From Actinomycetota bacterium (GTDB lineage: Bacteria > Actinomycetota > Aquicultoria > Aquicultorales > Aquicultoraceae): a stretch of 64,000 bases of DNA. The DNA lies in the NCBI GenBank assembly GCA_018333515.1, contig JAGXSZ010000005.1, forward strand, positions 106,674 through 170,673, written 5' to 3'. Positions 1 through 8,957 of this stretch are shown one piece after another. The translations under genes and the position numbers were made by a program. Within the stretch, counting starts at the first letter, position 1. Each line of letters opens with the position of its first letter. Under the pieces are notes generated by a model. That model saw only the letters and a list, made by a program, of their open reading frames with translations. It was not told where the DNA came from and ran no database searches.

Positions 1-116
1 TCGACGACCAAAACCCGGGTCACTTCGCCAATCTTTTTAGTCGCTCGCACGGTCGCCGCAATGCGGTCGGCTTCATTGTAGGCGGCTATAACCGCTACTA
101 CGGATATCTCAACCAT
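1..116 (-). CDS. Glycosyltransferase family 2, N-terminal fragment (runs off the left edge)
   Basis: Reading leftward from an ATG at 116 gives 38 codons that stay open to the window edge. The translation begins MVEISVVAVIAAYNEADRIA, the Rossmann-like start of GT-A glycosyltransferases with the AAYNEAD motif, and it ends in a VLVV(D) strand where the nucleotide-sugar-binding Asp normally follows. An AGGA-type ribosome site lies about 6 nt upstream. In related genomes a GT2 enzyme of the dolichol-phosphate-mannose-synthase type often follows steA and the MctB-like gene, which fits here. The acceptor and sugar cannot be told from this fragment. Confidence 0.75.
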   Translation of the reverse strand, partial: MVEISVVAVIAAYNEADRIAATVRATKKIGEVTRVLVV

Positions 117-220
117 GAATTCCTGTTCTTCAAGCGCTTGTGCGGCACTTACTCCACGTAACCCTGGAATACCGACGTACTCTCCCTGTCGGCGCCGGGG
201 CATCACTCGGCGCCGGAGCG

Positions 221-1093
221 TTAAACCTTCGGCACCAACTGGTCTGCCGTCGCCTTGACTCCGAAATTACCATTCGCCTCCCTTAGGGCGAAAACGGCCG
301 ATACGATGCCCGCCTGGGTGTCTATATTATCGACGGTGGGTATGCCGGTTTGCTGATATGCTTTCATATATGATTTCTTACACTCTCTGTTCTCGGCCCC
401 GACCACCCGAATTCCCATCCCCTTTAAGGCTGCTATAATGTGAACGTCGGTCGTTTTCGGATTTAAATCCCCATCGGTGCCGCCGAGTATGAGCGCCGCT
501 GTAATCGGCTTCAAAGCGTCGGTCTCGGCCACGATAAAACCGAACTCGCTCAGCCTGTTAAGGTATGGAACGACCGGGCCGGTCGTGGTCGTCGCGGCGG
601 TTGCGGTATCTGTTGCGACCAGCTCTTCGACCAGTTTCTTAAGGATCATTTCGCGGACGTTATCATCGTTCATCTCTTGTGGCAGGTATGCCGCGAGTTC
701 CCGTTTGACCTCGTCGGTCAGCTCGAAGTCTTCCTTGATTTTGACCGTGCCGACAACGGCTCCCGCCGCGCTCAGACCATCGACCACCTCGGAGAGCATC
801 TCGTCCTGCTTCTTCGAAGTTGCCAGTACAACCACATTCCGGCCGGCGAGCCTTCCCGTAATCGAGAGCGGATAGACGCCGCGCGTTAACTTCTTTTCTT
901 CGTCGAGTTCGACTTTGAGCGACTTATTCTCGTCCCTGAGCGTGTTAAAATTCGTTTCTATCCTCTTGACCAGCGATTGCTGTTGCTGGAGAAGCATCCC
1001 TTTGTCGTCGATGACCGTTCCTAAAAGAATACCGATCGCAAGCGCGATAAATACCGCGACCAGCGACGCTATGTGATAGCGCATATCAAACAT
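221..1093 (-). CDS. MctB-like membrane protein (copper transporter MctB family)
   Basis: This 290-residue protein opens with one membrane anchor (about residues 8-28, hydrophobic with IALAIGILLGTVI), then a coiled coil (about 30-70, rich in Q, E and K), then a soluble alpha/beta domain. This is the architecture of the MctB family, named for a mycobacterial outer-membrane-associated copper exporter. Outside mycobacteria its role is unclear, and it usually travels with steA, as here (9-nt gap). Start is the ATG after an AGGAGA site. Family assignment is fairly sure; copper transport is not shown by the sequence and a cell-envelope or division role alongside SteA is equally plausible. Confidence 0.75.
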   Translation of the reverse strand: MFDMRYHIASLVAVFIALAIGILLGTVIDDKGMLLQQQQSLVKRIETNFNTLRDENKSLKVELDEEKKLTRGVYPLSITGRLAGRNVVVLATSKKQDEMLSEVVDGLSAAGAVVGTVKIKEDFELTDEVKRELAAYLPQEMNDDNVREMILKKLVEELVATDTATAATTTTGPVVPYLNRLSEFGFIVAETDALKPITAALILGGTDGDLNPKTTDVHIIAALKGMGIRVVGAENRECKKSYMKAYQQTGIPTVDNIDTQAGIVSAVFALREANGNFGVKATADQLVPKV

Positions 1094-1102
1094 GAATTTC
1101 TC

Positions 1103-2383
1103 CTAAAGGCCTAATATTAGCTTCACTTGTACGAGCATAAGACGCATCGACTGCCTAATGGCCGGTGCCGCGATTATTATCGCTATAATAGCGGTCAATC
1201 CGGCTAAAAATAATACCCCGAGGTGGCTTACTTTTACGCTGGAGCGGTAGAGCTTGTTGACGCCTTTCGCATCGACCAACTTACCGCCGACCTTCAACCG
1301 CACAAGAAAAGTACTCGACATCCCTTGTCGGCCCTTATCCAGAAATTCGACGAGATTGGCGTGCGTCCCTACCGCCACGATAAGTTCCGCGCTCTTTTCA
1401 TAAGCCAGAACCATCGCGATATCCTCACTGGTGCCCGCCGCCTCAAAGACTATCGCCGACAGACCTAGTTTTTGGAGCCGGCTCAAACCCGGTGCGCGCC
1501 CGCCGTCATACGCGTGGACTATGAGTTCCGCTCCGCATTTAAGCGTCGCGTCGGCCACGCTATCCATATCGCCGATGATAATGTCGGGCTTGTAACCCTC
1601 CTCCACCAGCGCGTCGGCGCCGCCGTCGACGCCGATTAAAATCGGCTTCATCTCACGTATGTAAGCGCGCAAAGCCTTTAGGTCGGCCTTATAATCATAT
1701 CCTCTGACCACAATCAACGCGTGTTTGCCGTTAAAATCTATACTCGTCTCCGGAACTCTCGACCCGTCGAGTATCAACGCTTTCTCTTTTTGCATATATT
1801 CGAGCGTGTTCACCGCGAATTTTTCCAGCTCTTCGCCTATCCGGCCTTGCGCCTTTTCCAGTTCGTTTTCGAGCATCATATATGTCAATTTCTTTCCGTT
1901 GGCCACTGTTCGGTCGCCCAGGCAAATGTCCTCACCTTTGACGGTAAGCGGGCTACCCTCTTTGACAAGGTCGAAAATCTCGGGTCCGACGTTGTCGAGC
2001 AGGTGAATCCCGGCCGAGCAAAGAACGAGCGGACCCGCATTCGGATATTTACCCGATGTAAAACAGCTCGCATTTATGACTACCTCGACGCCCGTCTCGA
2101 CTAGAGCCTCGGCCGTTACGCGATCGAGGTCTTCGTGGTCGATAATGGCTATATCACTCGGCTTAAGGCGCTTTACAAGCCTCTTTGTCCGCCTGTCCAG
2201 CCTCGCCATTCCATCGAAATACATGTTGCCGGTCTTTCCTTTCGTAAGCAATTTAGGGGGCGCCCTTTTGCCGTCGACTTCGAAGGATTCGACGGCCGAC
2301 CTATCATCAAAGCTTACCGGTTTTCTAATATGATTGCCGGAAACGCGCCTCGCGCCCTTTGCGGCTTTTCTATCTTTAGACAC
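1103..2383 (-). CDS. steA: SteA-like cytokinetic ring protein
   Basis: The 426-residue protein has a basic N terminus, a central thiamin-pyrophosphokinase-like fold with the motifs GVDGGADALVEEGYKPD and IIIGDMDSV (about 250-275), and a single C-terminal membrane segment (about 388-409). This arrangement matches SteA, which in corynebacteria works with a SteB partner to link the division ring to peptidoglycan cleavage. Here the partner position is taken by the MctB-like gene just downstream. The start is a GTG with AAGG seven bases upstream. The catalytic-looking nucleotide motifs are kept, but no enzymatic activity can be claimed. Confidence 0.85.
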   Translation of the reverse strand: MSKDRKAAKGARRVSGNHIRKPVSFDDRSAVESFEVDGKRAPPKLLTKGKTGNMYFDGMARLDRRTKRLVKRLKPSDIAIIDHEDLDRVTAEALVETGVEVVINASCFTSGKYPNAGPLVLCSAGIHLLDNVGPEIFDLVKEGSPLTVKGEDICLGDRTVANGKKLTYMMLENELEKAQGRIGEELEKFAVNTLEYMQKEKALILDGSRVPETSIDFNGKHALIVVRGYDYKADLKALRAYIREMKPILIGVDGGADALVEEGYKPDIIIGDMDSVADATLKCGAELIVHAYDGGRAPGLSRLQKLGLSAIVFEAAGTSEDIAMVLAYEKSAELIVAVGTHANLVEFLDKGRQGMSSTFLVRLKVGGKLVDAKGVNKLYRSSVKVSHLGVLFLAGLTAIIAIIIAAPAIRQSMRLMLVQVKLILGL

Positions 2384-2432
2384 AATAAAGCCTTCTTCAC
2401 TCGATTACCCATAGCCGCTTTCGCATAGCGGT

Positions 2433-3296
2433 CTACGAGCCCAGACTGCCCTCTGTCGCCGCGGGATTGACCTGCATATGAACATGGTCCGTAAGTTCCG
2501 GCAGATACCTGTTTATCTGGCTGTTTATCTCCGGCAAAGGCCTGAGCACGCCGATGACGGTCTCTCCTTTTTCGAGACGTTGCCCGACACCGACCCGAAC
2601 ATCGTCGATGTGAATTATCGCGACCCGCAAGTCAGGATACCCATCGGGCTGTATTTCGACGTGATAATCGGTTATTTTACGGTAAAGGTCATAGGTCTTG
2701 ACGACGGTTACAACGCCGTTTACCGGACTGAGCACTTCCGAATTGGGGGCCAGCGCGATATCCGTAGCCGAAGTCGGCGCGCTTCCCCTGCCCCTCGACT
2801 CCATGATGAAGAGTACCGGTTGCTCCGCGCCCATAACCGCGTTTCGAACGGTGGCGGTCGCCTCCCTGTCATAGCACTCCGGCGCGGGCACCATCGCGAT
2901 CGCCTCGCGACTCTGCGCTTGATGAAATCCCACGCCGACGACGCTCCCCCGCCGCGCGGGTAGCGCCAAGCCCAAACTAGACGTGCCCACGGTCGCAAAG
3001 CTCTCATACAGCGGGCTGGTTTCTTCCGCGGACTCGGTAGCGCTCGCCGCCCCGCCCGATTTGAAACTGAAAATGTTTGTCTCCGAGACGATATATATCG
3101 ATAGCCCTACGGACAAGACGAGTGACATTGCCATTAAAACCTGTTTTGCCCTGAGCATCGCGTTCAGCCGCCGCCGCCGCCGTTTAGCTTCTATGCGAGC
3201 GGCACTGAATTCGCTCTCTAGGCCTGCTTTTTTCAACAGGATATCTCTCGGCTGAGCACCCTTTACTCCGTCTTTGACATCAGTTGGTTCTTCCAC
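2433..3296 (-). CDS. Membrane-anchored degenerate M23 (LytM-like) domain protein
   Basis: From a GTG at 3296 this encodes 287 residues: a highly basic cytoplasmic stretch, one membrane segment (about 50-72), a low-complexity linker, and a C-terminal LytM-like beta domain (about 190-280) with SPVNGVVTVV, VGVGQRLEKGETVIGV and the HxH motif HVHMQV. In active M23 endopeptidases the first zinc ligand is the His of HxGxD; the equivalent here reads TSATD, so only the Asp is kept and the enzyme is probably inactive or a scaffold. A longer frame opening at 3347 would overlap recN by 68 nt and is less likely. The gene sits directly after recN, where endospore formers carry spoIVB, but it does not look like SpoIVB. 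Confidence 0.6.
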   Translation of the reverse strand: MEEPTDVKDGVKGAQPRDILLKKAGLESEFSAARIEAKRRRRRLNAMLRAKQVLMAMSLVLSVGLSIYIVSETNIFSFKSGGAASATESAEETSPLYESFATVGTSSLGLALPARRGSVVGVGFHQAQSREAIAMVPAPECYDREATATVRNAVMGAEQPVLFIMESRGRGSAPTSATDIALAPNSEVLSPVNGVVTVVKTYDLYRKITDYHVEIQPDGYPDLRVAIIHIDDVRVGVGQRLEKGETVIGVLRPLPEINSQINRYLPELTDHVHMQVNPAATEGSLGS

Positions 3297-5022
3297 GCAC
3301 CTCGCTCGCTTTCTTCCCCTCGGCTTCAAAAAGCAATTCTTCGGCATGCTTAAGCGACAGTTCCGAATCGACTTTGCCGCTTAATAGCCGTGCTATCTCG
3401 CGTATCCTGTCTTCGTCAAAAAGTTCGTCTATTTCGGTTATGGACTTCTCGTCGCGCTCCCTTTTTTCAATCGAAAAGTGGCTGTCCGCAAAGCTCGCTA
3501 TCTGTGATAAGTGAGTGACGGCCATGACCTGATGTTCCCGGCTGAGCAGCGACATCTTTTTGCCGACCGCCATCGCGGTCTTGCCCCCTATCCCGACGTC
3601 TATCTCATCGAAAATGAGCGTCGGAGTCTCATCCGCATCCGCCAAGACTATCTTTAAAGCCAGCATAATCCTGGAGACCTCTCCGCCGGACGCTATCTTC
3701 GCGAGCGGCCGCGGGGGTTCTCCCTTGTTGGCCGAGACGAGGAACTCGACCCTATCGATGCCGTGCGCATTCACCTTGAAACACCCGTTTTCGACGGGCA
3801 AGCCGTCGATATCGTCCTCACTGATTAATAATACTTTAAAATCGGCGTTTACCATATTTAAATCCGCCAATTCTTGCGCGACCTCGAAAGAAAATTTATC
3901 TACCGCTTCTTTGCGCATAAGGCTCAGCTTCATCGCGGTTCCGGCGAGCCTTCGCTCGAATTCGGCTACCTCTCCTTCCAGCCAAGCTATCCGTTCGCCG
4001 GATGTGTCGCACAGCGACAATTCCCGCACCGCCGAATCGCGGTATTTCAAAATCTCTTCGATGCTCGCCCCGTATTTTTTCTTCAATAACGCCAGCAATG
4101 AAAGCCTGTCCTCGACTTCCTGTAAGCGCCCCGGAGGAAAATCGAGGCTAGTCACGTAGTCTTTAAGCGACGCCGCGCAATCTTCGAGTTCGATAGTGAG
4201 GCTGTTGAGCCTCTCCGCTATCTCGTCGAGCGCCGCGTCGATATTGGCTATGGTGCGCAAATCTTCGGCCGCGCGCGCGACAAGGTCGACCGCCGGCGTA
4301 AAATCGCCGCTATCCGAAATCGAGTTGACCGAGTTCGCGGCGAACTCACACAACTTCCGCGCATTTCGCAATATCTCGCGCTCGCGCATAAGCTCTTCAT
4401 CCTCGCCGATTACCGGAGCCGCCCGCTCTATCTCGTTGCTTTGAAACTGTAGAAGGTCTTTCTTCGCGGGCAGTTCGCGTTCCGCGTTTTGAATGGCCGC
4501 CAATTCACTCCGCCGTTCTCGCAATCTTTTGAGGTCGTCCCGAAAAATATCGCGAAGTCGCAGTAGTTCGACACCGCCATATTTGTCCAGAAAGTCAATG
4601 TGTGTCGAGGGCCTAAAGAGAGACTGGTGCTCATGTTGGCCGTGGAGGTCTATGAGTCTTCTGCCTACCTCGGCCAGGGTCTTGACCGTAACGATGCTGT
4701 CGTTTATGTAGCACTTGTTCTTGCCGTCCGCCGAGATGACCCGGCGAATTATCAACTCGCCATCATCCGCGAGAAGGTTGTCCCGCGCGAAATCGGGCTT
4801 CATCGCCGGCGGTACCGAAAACAATCCCTGTACCTCCGCACGGTCGCACCCGCGCCGAATCATGGAGTTGTCCGCCCTGCCGCCGAGCAACAAGTTGACC
4901 GCTCCGACCACAACCGTCTTACCGGCTCCGGTCTCACCGGTCAAGACATTAAGGCCGCCCCCAAACTCAACGCGTGCTTTAGTGATAAGGGCTAAATCCC
5001 TTATGAATAGCTCGTGTAACAT
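3280..5022 (-). CDS. recN: DNA repair protein RecN
   Basis: A full-length 580-residue SMC-like ATPase used in double-strand-break repair. The Walker A motif GETGAGKT sits at the N terminus (about 30-37), a long coiled coil occupies the middle, and the ABC signature ASGGEVSRIMLALK with Walker B LIFDEIDVGIGG is in the C-terminal quarter. It follows nadK by 9 nt and so is probably co-transcribed with the isoprenoid/repair genes upstream. No LexA box is visible just ahead of it, so SOS control, if any, would act at a distant promoter. Its stop overlaps the start region of the M23-like gene. Confidence 0.97.
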   Translation of the reverse strand: MLHELFIRDLALITKARVEFGGGLNVLTGETGAGKTVVVGAVNLLLGGRADNSMIRRGCDRAEVQGLFSVPPAMKPDFARDNLLADDGELIIRRVISADGKNKCYINDSIVTVKTLAEVGRRLIDLHGQHEHQSLFRPSTHIDFLDKYGGVELLRLRDIFRDDLKRLRERRSELAAIQNAERELPAKKDLLQFQSNEIERAAPVIGEDEELMREREILRNARKLCEFAANSVNSISDSGDFTPAVDLVARAAEDLRTIANIDAALDEIAERLNSLTIELEDCAASLKDYVTSLDFPPGRLQEVEDRLSLLALLKKKYGASIEEILKYRDSAVRELSLCDTSGERIAWLEGEVAEFERRLAGTAMKLSLMRKEAVDKFSFEVAQELADLNMVNADFKVLLISEDDIDGLPVENGCFKVNAHGIDRVEFLVSANKGEPPRPLAKIASGGEVSRIMLALKIVLADADETPTLIFDEIDVGIGGKTAMAVGKKMSLLSREHQVMAVTHLSQIASFADSHFSIEKRERDEKSITEIDELFDEDRIREIARLLSGKVDSELSLKHAEELLFEAEGKKASEVRGRTN

Positions 5023-5031
5023 ATATGCCGC

Positions 5032-5910
5032 CTATCGAAGCCAGGAATCCCAGACACGCAGCTTAATCTTGAAGAGCGTATAGAAACTCTGCTCCTTAAG
5101 TTTTATCAGCTGAGCCTTCGAATCGGCCCGCCTTATCTCCACCGAGTCGAAGATGGCGCAGAACTCGAGACAACCATCTACCCCTACTATTACCTCGAGG
5201 TCCTTGGCAAGCTCGACGCGCGCCGTATCGTTGGCGCTGAGCGCCATCGTCCTACCAAAAAGGGAGTGCGGGTTGACGGGCGCTAATAAAATCAGCTCGT
5301 TTTCCGGCGAAACCACAGGTCCGCCGGCGGAAAACGAATAAGCCGTCGAGCCGGTCGGCGTCGCGAAAATCAGCCCGTTCGCGGTGTATTTGCTGAACAT
5401 TATATCGTTGATGTAAACGTCCATTTCGAGCATGCGCTGGTGATGGCCGCGCTCTATAGCGATTTCATTGAGCGCAAGATAAGTGTTTTCGCAATCGCCC
5501 GCGCGTACTTTACACTCGAGCATCATGCGCTCGTCGACGATATAGTCCCCTGAGAGCAGCCGCTCCATAGCGGGATAAAGCTCATCGGGCTCGACTTCGG
5601 ACAAAAACCCGACCCGCCCCATATTGACGCCGATAACCGGAATCTCCGCTCCTTTTAGCATTCGTACCGCACGAAGAATCGTGCCGTCGCCCCCGAGCGC
5701 GACCACGGCGTCACTCGTCAAAATCTCGTCGAGACCGGCGCCGAGCGCGTCCAAGCCGAGCCTTCCCGCATCCTCGGTCAATAACAGGACTTCCACTCGT
5801 TTCGCCTTAAACCACGAAATCAGCTCCAACGTCATCTTCGGGACTTCGCTTTTGTCGAGGTTCGGCAGTATCACTATTTTGCCCGTCGCTTTGCCCTCAA
5901 TATATGCCAT
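5032..5910 (-). CDS. nadK: NAD kinase
   Basis: This 292-residue cytosolic enzyme phosphorylates NAD to NADP. The family hallmarks are clear: GGDGTILRAVRML with the catalytic GGDGT, NMGRVGFLSEV, and the NAD-binding ATPTGSTAYSFSAGGPVVSP. Length is typical. It lies between tlyA and recN, a position it holds in many Gram-positive genomes; an argR gene that often lies nearby is absent. The 84 bases up to tlyA hold no gene. Confidence 0.96.
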   Translation of the reverse strand: MAYIEGKATGKIVILPNLDKSEVPKMTLELISWFKAKRVEVLLLTEDAGRLGLDALGAGLDEILTSDAVVALGGDGTILRAVRMLKGAEIPVIGVNMGRVGFLSEVEPDELYPAMERLLSGDYIVDERMMLECKVRAGDCENTYLALNEIAIERGHHQRMLEMDVYINDIMFSKYTANGLIFATPTGSTAYSFSAGGPVVSPENELILLAPVNPHSLFGRTMALSANDTARVELAKDLEVIVGVDGCLEFCAIFDSVEIRRADSKAQLIKLKEQSFYTLFKIKLRVWDSWLR

Positions 5911-5994
5911 CAGACTCCCACACCGTTTATGAACAAACTTATTATATTATAAGGCAACCGAACTCGATTGGCACGTTTCGCGAAGATTCAAAGC

Positions 5995-6825
5995 CTATGC
6001 ACCGGAAGCGGAAGCTATGCCCCACAGCGCTTCATGGGCTTTTTCGACGACCGCATCGATAATCCTTTTTCTCTCGCTCTCACCGACAGGCGCACCATCG
6101 CCCGCGGCGTAGAGCAAGAACTCGAGATTTCCTTCCGGCCCTTTTATCGGCGAGAATGAAATCCCTTTAATCCGCATGCCGTTTTTCTCAAAGAATTCCC
6201 AGGTCTCGTTTAAGACATCCTTGTGCACGGTCGGGTCTTTTACCACACCTTTCTTGCCGACCCTCGCGCGTCCCGCTTCAAACTGCGGCTTCACGAGCGC
6301 TACAATCTCACCGTCCGGCGCCAGCAGCGCTAAAACGCTCGATAAAATCTTTTGAAGAGATATGAAAGAGACATCGATGGTGATAAGGTCGGCGAGGTAG
6401 GGAAGATCATCGGGTTTTACGTGGCGGATGTTGGTCCGCTCCAAAACTATGACTCGCGGATCTTGGCGCAGGGACCAAGCTAGCTGGCCATAACCGACAT
6501 CTACGGCGACCACCTGCTTGACGCCTTTACTCAACAGACAGTCGGTAAAGCCGCCGGTCGATGCCCCTATATCGATTGCCGCCTTGCCCGTGGGGTCGAT
6601 CGAGAACTCTCGAAGCGCTTTTTCTAGTTTCAGCCCGCCTCGGGATACGTACGAGTCGTCCCGATCGATTGTTATATGGCCACCCTCATCGACCAGGCTG
6701 GAGGGTTTCTCGATGGGCTTAGCGTCGACATAAACCTTCCGAGCGATAATCAGCCGCCGAGCTTGCTCGCGGCTTTCCACCAGGCCTGATTCAACTAGAT
6801 ATACGTCGGCTCGTTTTCTGCCCAT
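5995..6825 (-). CDS. tlyA: TlyA-family rRNA 2'-O-methyltransferase (S4 domain)
   Basis: The 276-residue product has an N-terminal S4 RNA-binding domain (about 4-60, with SREQARRLIIARKVYVD) followed by an FtsJ/RrmJ-like methyltransferase domain with the SAM motif IDIGASTGGFTDCLL (about 84-98). TlyA of mycobacteria methylates 16S and 23S rRNA and affects capreomycin sensitivity; the older name hemolysin A is misleading. K-D-K-E type catalytic residues are compatible but I did not align them. It lies between dxs and nadK, its usual neighbourhood. Confidence 0.92.
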   Translation of the reverse strand: MGRKRADVYLVESGLVESREQARRLIIARKVYVDAKPIEKPSSLVDEGGHITIDRDDSYVSRGGLKLEKALREFSIDPTGKAAIDIGASTGGFTDCLLSKGVKQVVAVDVGYGQLAWSLRQDPRVIVLERTNIRHVKPDDLPYLADLITIDVSFISLQKILSSVLALLAPDGEIVALVKPQFEAGRARVGKKGVVKDPTVHKDVLNETWEFFEKNGMRIKGISFSPIKGPEGNLEFLLYAAGDGAPVGESERKRIIDAVVEKAHEALWGIASASGA

Positions 6826-6876
6826 AAAATAATCTAGACTGGATGGTTTGTTGAACGCGCCGCGTCATCGAGCCTA

Positions 6877-8823
6877 CTACTCGAAGATCGTGGGGTGGGT
6901 ACCGAAGGGCGCGCGCCCGGCGGAATCGCCCGGTTTCTTGCCGCTCTTCAGTTCGTCCAGCTTACGGTTGACACTATACGCGATGCCGTTAGCGTCGAGA
7001 CCGGCCTCCGCGAGAAGGCGTTTCATCGACCCGTGGGACATAAACCTATCGGGCAGCCCCAGCCTGAGAAACGGCATGTGATACCCCATCTCCACCAACG
7101 ATTCCAGAACCGCTGAGCCGAAGCCTCCCGCGACCGTATTCTCCTCGATGCTGACGAGTAGTTTGTGTTTCTCGGCCGCCCGGCTTATCAGCTCCTCGTC
7201 TATCGGCTTAATGAAGCGCATATTTACAACGGACGCGGATACGCCGCGCTCCCGCAGTATCTTGGCCGCCTCCAGCGCGGAATTGACCATTCGCCCGACC
7301 GCGAGCAGGCAGATTTCCGTTCCTTCTTCGAGAATCTCGCCCTTACCCAAAGGCATAATGCGGTAGTCCTCTGAAACAGGGACCCCGCGACCCAGGTCGC
7401 GTGGATAACGTATCGCCACCGGCTGACCGATTTCCGTAGCCGTAAAGAGCATGTGCCGCAGTTCGTCTTCGTCTTTCGGGGCCATTATGGCAAGGCCCGG
7501 AACGCTTCGCAGATATGTAAGGTCGAACGCCCCGTGGTGGGTCGGCCCGTCTTCGCCTACAAGTCCCGCCCGGTCTATCGCAAAGACCACCGGCAGCTCT
7601 TGGAGGCTGACATCCTGCATTATCTGGTCGAACGCCCGCTGCAAGAACGTCGAGTATATCGCCACTACCGGATGGAAACCCTGGGTCGCCATGCCCGCGG
7701 CGAACGTCACCGCGTGAGCCTCCGCGATACCGACGTCATAGAATCTGTCCGGCAGCTCCAGCGCGAATTCGTCCAGGCCCGTACCGCTGGTCATAGCCGC
7801 CGTTATCGCAACTATCCTATCGTTCTTCTTCGCTAAATCCACGAGCGTATTACCGAACACCTCGGTATAGGTCGCGGCGCTACTCGACGACTTGGGCTCG
7901 CCCGTCCTTTGCACAAAAGGAGCGATTCCATGCCATTTCTCCGGCCTTTCGACCGCCGGTATGTAGCCCAGCCCCTTCTTGGTGATTACATGAATCAATA
8001 CAGGCCCTCCGACCTGCTTAGCAAGCGCGATGTTCTTCTCTAAATCTTTGATGTCGTGACCGTCGAACGGTCCCATATATGTAAATCCCAGCTCTTCGAA
8101 GAGCATGCCCGGAACGAGCAGCGCTTTGACGCTCTCTTTAATATGCATCCCGATATCGTAAACGAACTCTCCGATGGCGGGGAGCTTCTTGATTCGCGAC
8201 TCTATCTCGCGGCGCAGCTTGGTGTGGCCCGGGTCGAGGCGGAGCTGTGTAAGATAGCTGCTCATCGCGCCGACATTCGGCGATATCGACATCTCATTGT
8301 CGTTGAGGACAACGATAAGGCTCGTCCCCAAATGCCCGGCCTGGTTGAGCGCTTCATAGGCCATGCCGCCGGTGAGCGACCCGTCGCCTATGACCGCTAC
8401 GACATGCTCGTCTCCCCCCTTCATATCTCGCGCCTCGGCGATGCCGAGCGCCACGCTTATCGAGTTGCTCGCATGTCCCGTATCGAACACGTCGTGCGCG
8501 CTCTCCGCTCTCTTCGGAAAACCGGCCAACCCTCCGTACTGACGCAGGGTCGTAAAGGTCTCATTCCTGCCGGTTATAAGCTTGTGAACGTAGCTCTGGT
8601 GTCCCACATCCCATACGATCTTGTCTTTGGGACTATTGAGCGACCGGTGGAGAGCGAGTGTGAACTCGACCGCTCCCAGATTGGACCCGAGATGCCCGCC
8701 CGTTTCCGAGACAGCCTCGATCAGCCGCGTCCTCAACTCTTGCGCGAGCCGCGCCAGCTCGCCATGGGACATCCGCTTCAAGTCTTTTGGGCCGTCTATC
8801 GTACTTAAGATCTTGTAATCCAT
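6877..8823 (-). CDS. dxs: 1-deoxy-D-xylulose-5-phosphate synthase
   Basis: The 648-residue thiamine-diphosphate enzyme condenses pyruvate and glyceraldehyde-3-phosphate, the first step of the MEP isoprenoid pathway. The ThDP-binding motif GDGSLTGGMAYEALNQAG followed by NDNEMSISPNVG is present, as are the transketolase pyrimidine domain (FDQIMQDVSLQELPVVFAIDRAGLVGEDGPTH region, about 395-430) and the C-terminal transketolase domain. Start ATG has AAGGAT upstream. It follows the polyprenyl synthase gene after 134 bases with no gene, so the two supply the same pathway. Confidence 0.97.
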   Translation of the reverse strand: MDYKILSTIDGPKDLKRMSHGELARLAQELRTRLIEAVSETGGHLGSNLGAVEFTLALHRSLNSPKDKIVWDVGHQSYVHKLITGRNETFTTLRQYGGLAGFPKRAESAHDVFDTGHASNSISVALGIAEARDMKGGDEHVVAVIGDGSLTGGMAYEALNQAGHLGTSLIVVLNDNEMSISPNVGAMSSYLTQLRLDPGHTKLRREIESRIKKLPAIGEFVYDIGMHIKESVKALLVPGMLFEELGFTYMGPFDGHDIKDLEKNIALAKQVGGPVLIHVITKKGLGYIPAVERPEKWHGIAPFVQRTGEPKSSSSAATYTEVFGNTLVDLAKKNDRIVAITAAMTSGTGLDEFALELPDRFYDVGIAEAHAVTFAAGMATQGFHPVVAIYSTFLQRAFDQIMQDVSLQELPVVFAIDRAGLVGEDGPTHHGAFDLTYLRSVPGLAIMAPKDEDELRHMLFTATEIGQPVAIRYPRDLGRGVPVSEDYRIMPLGKGEILEEGTEICLLAVGRMVNSALEAAKILRERGVSASVVNMRFIKPIDEELISRAAEKHKLLVSIEENTVAGGFGSAVLESLVEMGYHMPFLRLGLPDRFMSHGSMKRLLAEAGLDANGIAYSVNRKLDELKSGKKPGDSAGRAPFGTHPTIFE

Positions 8824-8957
8824 ACTATCCTTCTTTTCCCGTAATGGACGGGCCTAACTCATTCATCCCCCATCATAGCCCAAACGACAACATCCATACA
8901 ATCGCCATCGCATCGAACGCGACCTTGAAAACCGCCGCACCGGATCTTTCAGACAGA

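Noticed and set aside
477..875. 132-codon plus-strand frame opposite the mctB-like gene
   Set aside because: Ser/Thr-rich antisense translation of a clear minus-strand gene; no ribosome site.
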